From positions 1 to 34,047 of the forward strand of contig JAEURM010000002.1 of the NCBI GenBank assembly GCA_016789245.1: DNA of 34,047 nucleotides. The letters are read 5' to 3'. A program made the translations under genes and the position numbers. The notes under the pieces were generated by a model, which worked only from the letters and a program-made list of their open reading frames with translations, was not told the origin of the DNA and did not search any database. This DNA comes from Anaerolineales bacterium (GTDB lineage Bacteria > Chloroflexota > Anaerolineae > Anaerolineales > UBA6663). Below are positions 1 to 7,499 of this stretch, one piece after another. Positions within the stretch are counted from its first letter, which is position 1, and every line of letters begins with the position of its first letter.

Positions 1-283
1 TGGAATTACCGTAGGCCACGCACTCCGCCCAACTGGCACTCACGCCCCATTCCTCTGCCAGCCGCTTGTACACAATGGCCAAAATCTCTCGGTAGCGCTT
101 CTGCGGCGTTTGCTTCTGCTGGCCGGATTCATGCCGCGCGTGCGCTTCTAAAATCTCGTTGCGCGTGAGTTTGCCGCCTAGCTTTTCAGTCAGCGGCGCC
201 AGCGCATTCACCATGCCGGTTTCCCAATCAATCAGTGTGCCGTAACAATCAAACGTGAGGACTTTGAAATTGTGGAGGTTCAT
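1..283 (-). CDS. HAD-superfamily hydrolase, haloacid dehalogenase type II-like (C-terminus outside window)
   Basis: Only the first 94 codons are present; the gene runs off the left edge. Near the N-terminus is the HAD motif I, FDCYGTLIDWE, with D12 as the expected nucleophilic aspartate. The D-x-Y-G-T form is typical of type II haloacid dehalogenases and related small-molecule hydrolases, which use an aspartyl-enzyme intermediate on halogenated acids or phosphorylated metabolites. A helical cap-like segment follows (residues about 20-90). The ATG at 281-283 is preceded by AAGGA at good spacing, which supports this start. The gene is co-directional with the thioesterase gene 28 bases upstream, so the two may be co-transcribed. 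Substrate cannot be inferred, and the later HAD motifs are not visible. Confidence 0.82.
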   Translation of the reverse strand, partial: MNLHNFKVLTFDCYGTLIDWETGMVNALAPLTEKLGGKLTRNEILEAHARHESGQQKQTPQKRYREILAIVYKRLAEEWGVSASWAECVAYGNS

Positions 284-311
284 CAATTGTTCCTTATGCT
301 ACGCCCGAGCG

Positions 312-788
312 TTAATTTTCCGCCCGCAAAAAGCCTTCCGGCATTTGCACGGCCAGCACTTCACTGCGCGCGCAGGCCAGTTCTTCGGCGTAAAGCGTGG
401 AGGCCACCCACACCTTGCGGCCTTTGATTTCTGTGATTTTGGAGCGGATGAGCAGTGGCCCGCCCAGCGGCGTGGGTTTGTGATAGTGCACGTTCAAACT
501 GCCCGTGACGAACCGATACGGCGGCTCGGTATCCATGGTGCGGCCCTCGGCGCGGTACAGGGCCGCCGCCGCACTGCCAATAGAATGGCAATCAAACAAA
601 GAAGCGATGAGGCCGCCGTACACAAACCCCGGGAAGGCAGTGTGATAGGGCTTAGGCTCAAAACGGCAAATGGTTTCTTCGCCTTCCCAAAAACTGCGAA
701 TGCGCAAGCCGTGCGGATTTAATTGCCCACAACCGTAGCACTGGTTGAGGTGATCTGGATAGTAATCTTGAAAAGCTTTGAGTGACAT
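312..788 (-). CDS. PaaI-like hotdog-fold thioesterase
   Basis: This 158-residue protein has the length and layout of a single hotdog-fold (4HBT/PaaI) acyl-CoA thioesterase. After an N-terminal CYGCG cluster comes the helix segment with FPGFVYGGLIASLFDCHSIG, the usual place of the active-site helix. Then come the beta-strands TGSLNVHYHKPTPLGGPLL and KGRKVWVASTLYA. Members of this family usually hydrolyse thioesters such as acyl-CoA as oligomers in the cytoplasm. The paired cysteines near residues 17-20 resemble those of a subgroup annotated simply as PaaI-family or hotdog-domain proteins. The gene lies just upstream of the HAD hydrolase on the same strand. Substrate is unknown. Confidence 0.85.
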   Translation of the reverse strand: MSLKAFQDYYPDHLNQCYGCGQLNPHGLRIRSFWEGEETICRFEPKPYHTAFPGFVYGGLIASLFDCHSIGSAAAALYRAEGRTMDTEPPYRFVTGSLNVHYHKPTPLGGPLLIRSKITEIKGRKVWVASTLYAEELACARSEVLAVQMPEGFLRAEN

Positions 789-828
789 GCGAGCAGTATA
801 GCCAAGTTGCGGCGCGTTACAAAATTAA

Positions 829-857
829 GCCCCGCCATGTTGGTTGCATGGCGGGGC
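829..857 (-). terminator. Intrinsic terminator of the multicopper oxidase gene
   Basis: GCCCCGCCATG at 829-839 is perfectly complementary to CATGGCGGGGC at 847-857, giving an 11-bp GC-rich stem with a 7-base loop. Read on the minus strand, the hairpin lies 33 bases after the oxidase stop and is followed by TTAATTTTG, a moderate T-rich tail. It lies between the oxidase and the thioesterase gene, so it probably separates the two transcripts. Confidence 0.8.
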
Positions 858-890
858 AAATGAACGGCTAAAACTGAGCGTAAAAGTTTC

Positions 891-2954
891 TTACGCCGGT
901 TGGCCCGGTTGGGCTGGCCCCACGCGATAGGGCCGCATCATTTCATTATCTTCATGCTCCACAATGTGGCAATGCCACACATATTGGCCCGGCGTGTTGA
1001 ACTGTGCGCGCACCCGCGTCACTTCACCGGGGTAAGCGATGACGGTATCTTTGAAGCCGCTCTCCCACGGTTCTGCAGGCCGCACCGCACCCGATAACTG
1101 CACGGGCAAGGCTGGCTCACCTGTCTCCGCATCCAGCACTAAACCTTCACGGTTCACTACTTCAAATACCGCTTCATGAATGTGCATGGGGTGAGCATCT
1201 GCAGTGAAGTTGTACATCTCCCAAACTTCGGTAGCGCCCACGGCCGGATTGTCCGAGACGGCATCCGCCCACATTTGATGCATAGGCATGCCGCCCGCAT
1301 CCACATTCCCAAGCATGGCCGCCGCTGGCCCATCATGATACATAGACATTTCTTCCAACAGAGCCAAGCGCCGCGTTACTGATTCTACGGGCAGAGGCGC
1401 AATCGGCGGCAACTGTAGGAACATCGGCGGAGTGGTAGGGTCTGCGGCTACGGCGGGCACCACGCGGAACTGCATAATTTGGCCGGTGGAAGCTGGGTCT
1501 GCCGCGTCAAAATCTTCATCCGGCACACCGCCGCCAAACGGCTCATCTGGCCCAAGGTTGCCAAGCACGTAATTGCCCACCGGCACGTTGGTGAAATCTA
1601 CAATCACATCTGCGCGCTCAGCCAAGCCCATGAGCAATTGGTTGCCGAGGTTGGCCGTGATGTTGACGGGTGCGGCCAGCAAGCCGCCTTCATTACCAAT
1701 CTGCCACACTTCTACTCCGGGGATATTGGCGAAATCTAAAATCAAGAAGCGCGATTGGCAACCGTTGAGGAAGCGGAAGCGATACCGCCGTTGCTCTACG
1801 GTTTGGAACGGCCAAGTATTGCCATTGACCATGATCATGTTGCCAAAGAACTCTGGGTTCCAAATCGGCGCTAAATCTGTTTCCGGGATGAACGGGCCAA
1901 CATATTCATCAAAGAAGGCGCGCGTATCCGGATAGAACAACGAGCCATCGGCATTGAACGAACGATCTTGGATGGCGATGGGAATCTCGTAGTACGTTTT
2001 GTTGGGCGGGAACTTATCATTTTCCTGCGGCGCTGGGCCGGGCAAAACGGCGGGGGTTCCAAAGCGCGTATCTAGCACAGCGCCATCACCGGCCACGCCG
2101 CCGCGAATAATATAAAAGCCCGCTGGGCCGGCGTACACATTCAACCGCGTCATGCCTAAGGCATGATCGTGATACCAAATGGTGGAAGCGCGGTTGCGGT
2201 TGGGATATTGGAAGGTGGCAAACCCCGGCCCCCACGCCGCGCCGTACTGGGCCGCCGCTTTGCCGTGGAAGAAGTTGTACCAAGTGCCATTGGAGGCGTA
2301 ATCGGCCGGGATGTTATTGGCGGCTGGCAAATACCACGCCTCGGCGTAGCCATCGCTTTCATCACCCACGCCCGCCGCACCGTGTACGTGCGTCACCGTG
2401 GGCACTGGCCCAGTGTAGCGGCCCGGCGTTTCAGAAAATGTGGGGCGGGTATCGCGGCCTGCCACACCGCCCGCCGGATTGGCCCAGTGCAAAGTTGGGT
2501 CAACGGGGAGCAGATGCGGCAGATAATGGCCGTTGGCGTCTTTCAAATCATTAATCCACTTCACGCGCACGGGCCGGTTGGCTTTGGCTTCAATGGTGAG
2601 CGAGGGCGCGTTGTGAAGCAGTAAGCCGCGTTTGTTGGCGGAGGCCACCGCGCCGTATCCCCACACGGTGGTGCTTGGCAGACCAGCGGGCAAAATCTGT
2701 TGGCTGATTTGCCGCATGGAAATTTCGTAATAATCGGCGTTTTGGCCGCCCGCTAGCCGGATGGTTCCGGCGCGCGGCATGACGGGAGGAATAAGTAAGG
2801 GAGTAGCATACTTGCCCACCGCCGCTGGATTGAGCGTGCCGCCGGGGATTTGAGCGAAGACTGAGCGGACGCCGGTGCTAGTGGGCCGAAGCGGCAAAAA
2901 CAAGCTGGCTCCGAAAACAGTCGAGAGTTTGAGGAACTGCCGACGCGTAAACAT
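891..2954 (-). CDS. Tat-exported multicopper oxidase, CotA/bilirubin oxidase-like
   Basis: This is a three-domain multicopper oxidase of about 687 residues. It opens with a Tat signal, RRQFLKL followed by a hydrophobic stretch, so it is likely exported folded. All four copper-ligand motifs are visible: HVHG, WYHDHALGMTRLNVYAG, HPMHIHE and HCHIVEHEDNEMMRPY. The second and fourth resemble those of the CotA spore-coat laccase group. The family oxidises phenols, bilirubin, Cu(I) or Mn(II) at a type 1 copper and reduces O2 to water at the trinuclear centre. A Met/His-rich stretch lies between domains 2 and 3 (bases about 1265-1360), as in cuprous oxidases. The ATG at 2952-2954 with AAAGGA upstream is preferred over an in-frame TTG at 2975. 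The zinc/cadmium efflux genes upstream suggest a metal-detoxifying role, but the substrate is not determined. Confidence 0.93.
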   Translation of the reverse strand: MFTRRQFLKLSTVFGASLFLPLRPTSTGVRSVFAQIPGGTLNPAAVGKYATPLLIPPVMPRAGTIRLAGGQNADYYEISMRQISQQILPAGLPSTTVWGYGAVASANKRGLLLHNAPSLTIEAKANRPVRVKWINDLKDANGHYLPHLLPVDPTLHWANPAGGVAGRDTRPTFSETPGRYTGPVPTVTHVHGAAGVGDESDGYAEAWYLPAANNIPADYASNGTWYNFFHGKAAAQYGAAWGPGFATFQYPNRNRASTIWYHDHALGMTRLNVYAGPAGFYIIRGGVAGDGAVLDTRFGTPAVLPGPAPQENDKFPPNKTYYEIPIAIQDRSFNADGSLFYPDTRAFFDEYVGPFIPETDLAPIWNPEFFGNMIMVNGNTWPFQTVEQRRYRFRFLNGCQSRFLILDFANIPGVEVWQIGNEGGLLAAPVNITANLGNQLLMGLAERADVIVDFTNVPVGNYVLGNLGPDEPFGGGVPDEDFDAADPASTGQIMQFRVVPAVAADPTTPPMFLQLPPIAPLPVESVTRRLALLEEMSMYHDGPAAAMLGNVDAGGMPMHQMWADAVSDNPAVGATEVWEMYNFTADAHPMHIHEAVFEVVNREGLVLDAETGEPALPVQLSGAVRPAEPWESGFKDTVIAYPGEVTRVRAQFNTPGQYVWHCHIVEHEDNEMMRPYRVGPAQPGQPA

Positions 2955-3383
2955 GACCGTTTCCTTTCGATTCAAAAAATATTCAGGTTGTTATTGAATC
3001 AGAAGCCGTGCTTCGCCGCGCACGTAGCAATGAAAAACAGCTCGTAGCTCGCCAAGGCCACGAACCTAAGTGTGGGTAGGTGTGCTGTGGATAAATTCCC
3101 TCCTCATGGCGAGGTGCTTCAACCTCGTCACGTTCTCAGCCCATTACATTACTTTTAGATGAATAAAGTAGATATCAAAAATCAGCATATAAGTCCTCAA
3201 TCGGCCGCCCTAGTGCTGTTTGTCATGGATTCATAATTGATTCATAACAAACAAAAAGCCGACTATTTTAGTCGGCTTGGTGGGGAAAATTGATCAACGG
3301 ATTGAGCGGATGATAACGGATTTTGAGAATTAGTGCTTAAGTGTTGGGTTTTATTATTCCGCTCAATCCGTTCAATCCGTTGA
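2955..3383. other. 429-base intergenic region between the ATPase and the oxidase
   Basis: No convincing gene is seen here. The right part holds the ATPase terminator and an inverted repeat, both listed separately. In the middle, on the minus strand, TTGAGG (3195-3200) and TGATAT (3172-3177) are 17 bases apart and could form a weak promoter for the oxidase. If it is used, the leader would be roughly 210 bases. Inside that leader a small hairpin, CGAGG (3110-3114) with CCTCG (3123-3127), is visible. I see no clear CsoR, CueR or CopY-type operator. Confidence 0.45.
3256..3278 (-). terminator. Intrinsic terminator of the arsR-ATPase operon
   Basis: AAGCCGACTA (3256-3265) pairs perfectly with TAGTCGGCTT (3269-3278) around a 3-base loop. 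Read on the minus strand the stem is followed by TTTGTTTG, a U-rich tail. It lies about 105 bases after the P-type ATPase stop codon and is the best candidate end of that transcript. Confidence 0.82.
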
Positions 3384-3387
3384 TTAA
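3290..3387. repeat. Imperfect inverted repeat built of CGGATTGA-like words
   Basis: The left arm (about 3290-3311) contains TCAACGGATTGAGCGGAT. The right arm (about 3356-3387) is its complement with one extra unit, containing TCCGCTCAATCCGTTCAATC. The word CGGATTGA or CGGATTGAGC is repeated head to tail within the arms. The right arm begins at the ATPase stop codon. The element looks like a small intergenic repeat rather than a terminator, because the real T-tailed hairpin lies further downstream. Confidence 0.7.
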
Positions 3388-5540
3388 CAGCGCCGGGGCC
3401 GCAAGCCATTGGCTGTAACTAGCAAGGAAACGCCCATATCTCCCAGCACGGCCAGCCAGAGCGAAGCCACGCCGCCCAACGCTAGCAGGGCAAAGATGAG
3501 TTTAGTGCCAAGGCTGAAAGCAATGTTCTGCCAGATAATGCCGCGCGTAAAGCGCGAGAGCCGCACACTAAAGGGCAGGGTGCGCAAATCACTGGCCATC
3601 AACACCACATCCGCTGTTTCAATAGCTTGGGCGCTGGCCGCGCCGCCGAGAGCCACGCCCACATCGGCGGCGGCGAGAGCGGGCGTATCATTGATGCCAT
3701 CACCCACCATGCCCACCGCGCCCAACTCAGCGCGTAGTTTTTTTACGGCTTCAAATTTGTGCGCGGGCAAAAGGTTGGCACGCACATCATCCACGCCCAC
3801 TTGCGCGGCCACCGCGTGCGCCACGGTGGCGTTATCCCCGGTGAGCAAAACCGTTTTACAGCCAAGCGCTTGCAGAGCGGCCACCACAGCGGCGCTTTCG
3901 GTGCGCACAGTATCCGCCACGGCAATAAAGCCACGCACGCGGTCACCATCACACACCAGCATCGTGGTGTGGCCGCGCGCCTCCGCTTGCTCAATCTGGG
4001 TGCAAAGTTGCTGAGTGTGCGGATGTTCCGCTTCAAAGAGTGAGTGATTGCCCAGCGTGGCCAGCTTACCGTTGATGGAACCTTGCAAGCCGCGCCCGGC
4101 CAAAACCGTAACGCTTTCAGCGGCGTAGGTTTGGCTGAGGCCGCGCATTTCCGCCGCGCTCAGCACGGCGTGCGCCAGCGGGTGCGTGCTTCTTTTTTCC
4201 AGCGCGGACGCTAACGCCAGCACATCATCACAATGGGCGCACGGCTCAGTGCTTAGGCATTCCAGTGCGCGGGTTTGGGTTACAGCTGGTTGGCCTTGCG
4301 TGAGTGTGCCGGTTTTATCAAACGCAAAAGCTTTAAGTTGGCCCAGTTTTTCTAAATGTGCGCCGCCCTTAATCAATACGCCGCGCCGCGCCGAGGCCGT
4401 GAGCGCGCTGATGATGGTTACGGGCGCACTAATTACCAACGCGCATGGGCACGCAATCACTAATAGCGCTAGCGCGCGGTACAACCAGCCGTGCTCAGCG
4501 GCAGAATCCCAAAACGGCTGATTGAAAAACAACGGCGGCACCACGGCCACCAACACCGCCATGCCCATCATCAGCGGCGTGTACCAGCGCGCAAATTGGT
4601 CAATCAGTTTTTGGCTGGGCGCACGCACGCTTTGCGCTTCTTCCACCAAGTGGATGATGCGGCTGAGGGTGTTATCTTGCGCCAGATGCGTGACGCACAC
4701 GGTGAGCGCGCCCGTGCCGTTGAGCGTTCCGGCGTACACGGTATCTGCCGGCTGTTTTTCCACGGGCACGCTTTCACCCGTGATGGGCGCTTGGTTCACG
4801 GCGCTGTAACCCGCCAGCACCACACCGTCCATCGGCACGCGCTCGCCGGGCCGAATGATGATTTCATCAGCCACGCGCAGAGCTTCCACTGGCACTTCTT
4901 CTTCCACTGCGCCCACGCGCCGCACGGCTTTGGCGGGCGCCAGTTCCAGCAAGCCGCGCAAACTGTCTCGGGCGCGGTCAGTGGTGTACGCTTCCAACGC
5001 TTCGGCCAGCGCAAATAGCACAATCAGCGTGGCGGCTTCCAGCGGCTCGCCAATCACCACTGCGCCCACCGCCGCCACCGTCATCAGAAAATTGATGTTG
5101 AACTCACGGTTGATGCGCAAGGCGTTGAAGCCACTGCGGGCGATGGGGAAGGCGGTGAGAATTAGAGCAAAGATGAGGATGGTATCTGTTATTAGAGAAT
5201 TGGTGGGTGAGGGATTGGGGGTTAGGGATTGGAGGGCGAGGGCAATAAGAATCAACGCCGTGCCGAGGAGGGCGAGGCGCGTTTCTGAGCGGGAGAGCAG
5301 AAATTGCCAGAAAGACTTGGGCCGTGCGGCGGGCGTGGGCGTCGAGTCAATTTTATAGCCCAGCGCTTCCACTCTTTGCCGCAGGGCGCTTTCAGCCACG
5401 TTGCCCTGCACGCGTAATTTGGCGGTGGCAAAATCACAGGCCGCGCTTTGCACGCCCGGCAGTTGCGCCACGCCTTTTTCCACCGTGCGCGCGCAATCAG
5501 CGCAATCCATGCCAGTGATGGGGTAAGTCTTGAGAGTCAT
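3384..5540 (-). CDS. Heavy-metal translocating P-type ATPase, Zn2+/Cd2+/Pb2+ class
   Basis: This 718-residue protein is a complete P1B ATPase that exports a soft divalent metal across the inner membrane. An N-terminal heavy-metal-associated domain carries GMDCADCA (Cys13, Cys16). Transmembrane helices follow, then the actuator TGES (about 254-257), the membrane metal site CPC (about 364-366) and the phosphorylation site DKTGTLT (Asp about 408). The VGDGIND hinge motif comes later. The CPCALVISAPVTIISAL helix and downstream RRGVLIKGGAHLEKLG match the CadA/ZntA branch rather than the CopA branch, so Zn, Cd or Pb is more likely than Cu. The start ATG overlaps the stop of the upstream ArsR-family gene as ATGA, implying translational coupling and control by that repressor. 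One histidine-free cysteine cluster, CLSTEPCAHC, lies in the nucleotide-binding region. Exact metal preference is inferred. Confidence 0.95.
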   Translation of the reverse strand: MTLKTYPITGMDCADCARTVEKGVAQLPGVQSAACDFATAKLRVQGNVAESALRQRVEALGYKIDSTPTPAARPKSFWQFLLSRSETRLALLGTALILIALALQSLTPNPSPTNSLITDTILIFALILTAFPIARSGFNALRINREFNINFLMTVAAVGAVVIGEPLEAATLIVLFALAEALEAYTTDRARDSLRGLLELAPAKAVRRVGAVEEEVPVEALRVADEIIIRPGERVPMDGVVLAGYSAVNQAPITGESVPVEKQPADTVYAGTLNGTGALTVCVTHLAQDNTLSRIIHLVEEAQSVRAPSQKLIDQFARWYTPLMMGMAVLVAVVPPLFFNQPFWDSAAEHGWLYRALALLVIACPCALVISAPVTIISALTASARRGVLIKGGAHLEKLGQLKAFAFDKTGTLTQGQPAVTQTRALECLSTEPCAHCDDVLALASALEKRSTHPLAHAVLSAAEMRGLSQTYAAESVTVLAGRGLQGSINGKLATLGNHSLFEAEHPHTQQLCTQIEQAEARGHTTMLVCDGDRVRGFIAVADTVRTESAAVVAALQALGCKTVLLTGDNATVAHAVAAQVGVDDVRANLLPAHKFEAVKKLRAELGAVGMVGDGINDTPALAAADVGVALGGAASAQAIETADVVLMASDLRTLPFSVRLSRFTRGIIWQNIAFSLGTKLIFALLALGGVASLWLAVLGDMGVSLLVTANGLRPRRC

Positions 5541-5896
5541 TCATGCTCCAGATGCTCTAGGCCACGGTGAAATAAATCATGGATGTGCTCATCATCCAGC
5601 GTGTAATACACCTCGCGCCCGGCCTTGCGGCTTTTTACCAAGCGGCTGTTACGCATTAAGCGCAGTTGGTGCGAGATGGTGCTCTGATTCATGCCCAACA
5701 AGGTGGCCAAATCATTCACGCACAGCTCGGCGTGGGAGAGCGCGGAAACCACTCTCAGCCGCGTGGGGTCAGCTAAAGCTTCAAAAGTTTGGGCCAGCTC
5801 GGTGGCGGTGGGGCCGTCAATCAAGTGCTGTTCGGCCGTTTGCACTTGCTGGGCATCTAAAAACTTGGCGGAGTGTAAGGTGCGTTTGGCGGGCAT
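5537..5896 (-). CDS. ArsR/SmtB-family metal repressor, CzrA-like alpha-5 site
   Basis: This 119-residue winged-helix protein carries the ArsR pattern LADPTRLRVVSAL, the ELCVNDLA helix, and the recognition helix region MNQSTISHQLRLMR. The C-terminal helix has Asp102, His104, His115 and His118, spaced D-x-H-x10-H-x2-H. This is the zinc/cobalt alpha-5 site of the CzrA/SmtB type, with His in the last position as in CzrA. Only one cysteine remains in the ELCVxD segment, so a CadC-type Cys site is unlikely. Metal binding would release it from DNA and allow ATPase expression. An ATG at 5926 gives a longer reading frame, but it lies upstream of the predicted transcription start and inside the operator, so the ATG at 5896 is chosen. 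The gene overlaps the ATPase by 4 bases. Confidence 0.92.
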   Translation of the reverse strand: MPAKRTLHSAKFLDAQQVQTAEQHLIDGPTATELAQTFEALADPTRLRVVSALSHAELCVNDLATLLGMNQSTISHQLRLMRNSRLVKSRKAGREVYYTLDDEHIHDLFHRGLEHLEHE

Positions 5897-5901
5897 AAGC
5901 G

Positions 5902-5955
5902 TATGAACGTATGAGCAAGTGTTCATATATTAGCGGAAATAAAAAGCGGCGTCAA
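5902..5955 (-). promoter_or_regulatory. Promoter and ArsR/SmtB-type operator of the arsR-ATPase operon
   Basis: On the minus strand TTGACG (5950-5955) and TAATAT (5927-5932) are separated by exactly 17 bases. Abutting the -10 is TATGAACA-CT-TGCTCATA (5910-5927), an 8-2-8 inverted repeat with one mismatch. This closely matches operators of the CzrA/SmtB family, which use TGAACA-n2-TGTTCA. A further half-site, TATGAAC on the plus strand, lies at 5902-5908. Binding would cover the -10 and start site, consistent with autorepression. Confidence 0.8.
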
Positions 5956-6191
5956 GCGATGCGGCGCTGAGTGCATTAGCGGGCTAACGGCGCGGCGCTT
6001 CAACGGCATGAACGAACAAACTTGTTTGTGATGTGAGCGTCCGTTGCAAGCGCGTGTTGTGCGGCGTAGCCGTCCATAGTAACTATGTTTTAGACAGTCA
6101 CTGATTGTATAAAATCCTATATGGACGATGTAGGCTGTCTAATCACCTATGTGTAAATTATGAAGCAAAGCCAGCAAAGGTAAAACTGGCC
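5956..6191. other. Intergenic region between the DUF305 gene and the arsR promoter
   Basis: No gene is supported here. Two overlapping inverted repeats are visible: TTAGACAG (6090-6097) with CTGTCTAA (6135-6142), and CGTCCATA (6071-6078) with TATGGACG (6120-6127). They are mutually exclusive as stems because the arms interleave. No T-tailed terminator for the DUF305 gene was recognised. The 5956-6060 part is GC-rich with no recognised structure. Confidence 0.5.
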
Positions 6192-6806
6192 CTAAGGCTC
6201 CACGCCACGCTTCCTGAGTTGGTCTTGCATGTAGGCAATTTCGCTGGTTTGGGCGGTGATAATGGAATTGGCCAGCCGCACCACTTCCGGGCGGGCGGTG
6301 TGCTTAAGCGCATCTTCGGCCATGAGCACGCCGCCTTGGTGATGTTTAATCATCACTTGCAAGAACTTAATCTCTGCTTCTGGCACGGGCAGGGCGCTGA
6401 GGGCGTTCACCTCTTCTTGGCTGGCCATGCCCATCATGGCCGGCGTCATCTGCATCATCACGCCCTCGTGCTCCATCATGCCCGTCATGGGCGCGCTTTC
6501 ACCCGAGTACGGCAAGCCCCACACTTGTAACCAACCTTGCATCTGCCCAATCTGCGCTTGTTGCGTGAGAATCACATCAATCAGCACCTGCCGCATTTCG
6601 GCATCCGAGGTACGGTCACGCAAAATGGCGGCAATTTCCACGGCTTGGTTGTGGTGGGCCGTCATATCACGCGCAAACGTCACGGCGGGGTCATTATCCG
6701 CTGGCGGGCGGCTTTGCCACCACAACGCGGCAAACACGGCGGCCACTCCGGCAAAAAGAACGGCCACGCTGGGCCACAACCATTTAGGGAGGGAGGAGTT
6801 GTTCAT
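6192..6806 (-). CDS. DUF305 family exported, membrane-anchored protein
   Basis: The 204-residue protein begins with an uncleaved-looking signal anchor (residues about 8-30, WLWPSVAVLFAGVAAVFAAL). It then has two halves of a four-helix, ferritin-like DUF305 fold. The first half has FARDMTAHHNQAVEIAAIL and the second has FLQVMIKHHQGGVLMAED. The paired His residues in each half, and the Met-rich middle segment (MTGMMEHEGVMMQMTPAMMGM), are likely metal ligands. DUF305 proteins are often found in copper or other heavy-metal gene clusters, which fits the surroundings, but no biochemical role is established that I can cite. The gene follows two DUF3105 genes on the same strand, 120 bases downstream, so co-transcription is plausible but not certain. 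Confidence 0.88.
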   Translation of the reverse strand: MNNSSLPKWLWPSVAVLFAGVAAVFAALWWQSRPPADNDPAVTFARDMTAHHNQAVEIAAILRDRTSDAEMRQVLIDVILTQQAQIGQMQGWLQVWGLPYSGESAPMTGMMEHEGVMMQMTPAMMGMASQEEVNALSALPVPEAEIKFLQVMIKHHQGGVLMAEDALKHTARPEVVRLANSIITAQTSEIAYMQDQLRKRGVEP

Positions 6807-6844
6807 AGGGATTTAGTTTTCTATTACTCGTTCACTTTACATAC

Positions 6845-6927
6845 CCGCGAACGAATTCGCGGCTCATACCGTCCTCTAAACGCGCTTAAGCACGTTTCAA
6901 TTGGCAGGCGTTGAATGAATTCAACGC
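6845..6927. repeat. Two small perfect hairpins downstream of the DUF3105 gene
   Basis: CCGCGAA (6845-6851) pairs with TTCGCGG (6856-6862) around CGAA. GCGTTGAAT (6908-6916) pairs with ATTCAACGC (6919-6927) around two bases. Both contain a GAA..AATTC core. The second touches the DUF3105 stop codon. Neither has a T-tract on the minus strand, so they resemble repeat units rather than standard terminators. Confidence 0.6.
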
Positions 6928-7484
6928 TATTTTTCATCCGGCGTGCCCACGCCATTGGTGCATGGTGCGCCGGGCTCTGGCGTTTGTGGGCCGTTTTCAT
7001 ACTTCTGCACAAACTGCGCTAGCCGCTCATCCGCCGCAGACTCCACGCGCAACTGCACGCCCCACGCCGAGGCCACCACCGGCTCCGCTTGCTCGGCGTA
7101 CGGCGAGAGCAGTATGTGCGTGCGGCCACGGGCCAGTTGGCGCAAAAGCTCAATCTCGGCCTCGGCCAAATCTGGTTGATACGTAATCCACACCGCGCCG
7201 TGTTCTAAAGAGTGTACGGCGTGTTCAGTCTTTACCGGCTCGGCGTAGATGCCGCAATTCTGCCACGCCGGGTTGTGCGGGCCGCCCGGTGGGGGCAGTA
7301 TCTCGTAATCTAAATCGGACTGGGAGTGACTAAAATCACTAATTTCATATTCTGCCACCCCTTCAACGTAGCCGCGCGGCGTGGGCGTGGCGTTTGGCCC
7401 CAACAGTTGTTGGGCCGTCATACAGCCGAGCGTGCCCAGAGCGGCCACGCTCAACGCGAAAATGGGTGCGAGTCGGGCAATCAC
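6927..7484 (-). CDS. DUF3105 lipoprotein
   Basis: This 185-residue protein starts at a GTG and has a signal peptide ending in a lipobox-like GTLGC, so it is probably a lipoprotein facing the outside. The mature part is a DUF3105 domain, recognised by GGPHNPAWQNCGIYAEPV and EHAVHSLEHGAVWITYQPDL. Conserved His and Cys residues in those two segments could bind a metal. It is a paralogue of the next gene upstream: both share the whole HNxxWQNCGIY...HSLEHGAVWITYQP core and the C-terminal GPQTPEPGA-C-GVG tail. Only 15 bases separate the two genes, indicating tandem duplication within an operon. The function of DUF3105 is unknown to me. Confidence 0.87.
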   Translation of the reverse strand: MIARLAPIFALSVAALGTLGCMTAQQLLGPNATPTPRGYVEGVAEYEISDFSHSQSDLDYEILPPPGGPHNPAWQNCGIYAEPVKTEHAVHSLEHGAVWITYQPDLAEAEIELLRQLARGRTHILLSPYAEQAEPVVASAWGVQLRVESAADERLAQFVQKYENGPQTPEPGAPCTNGVGTPDEK

Positions 7485-7499
7485 TGATTTGGCCTTGGG

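Noticed and set aside
255..722. 155-residue plus-strand open frame across the HAD and thioesterase genes
   Set aside because: Both minus-strand genes have family motifs, and this frame crosses their intergenic gap with no support.
3409..4014. 201-residue open frame on the plus strand opposite the P-type ATPase
   Set aside because: The ATPase motifs on the minus strand cover the same bases. The plus-strand product is low-complexity Ser/Ala-rich without any domain.
5924..5926. ATG giving a 129-residue ArsR protein
   Set aside because: It lies upstream of the predicted transcription start and inside the operator. The ATG at 5896 is the better start.
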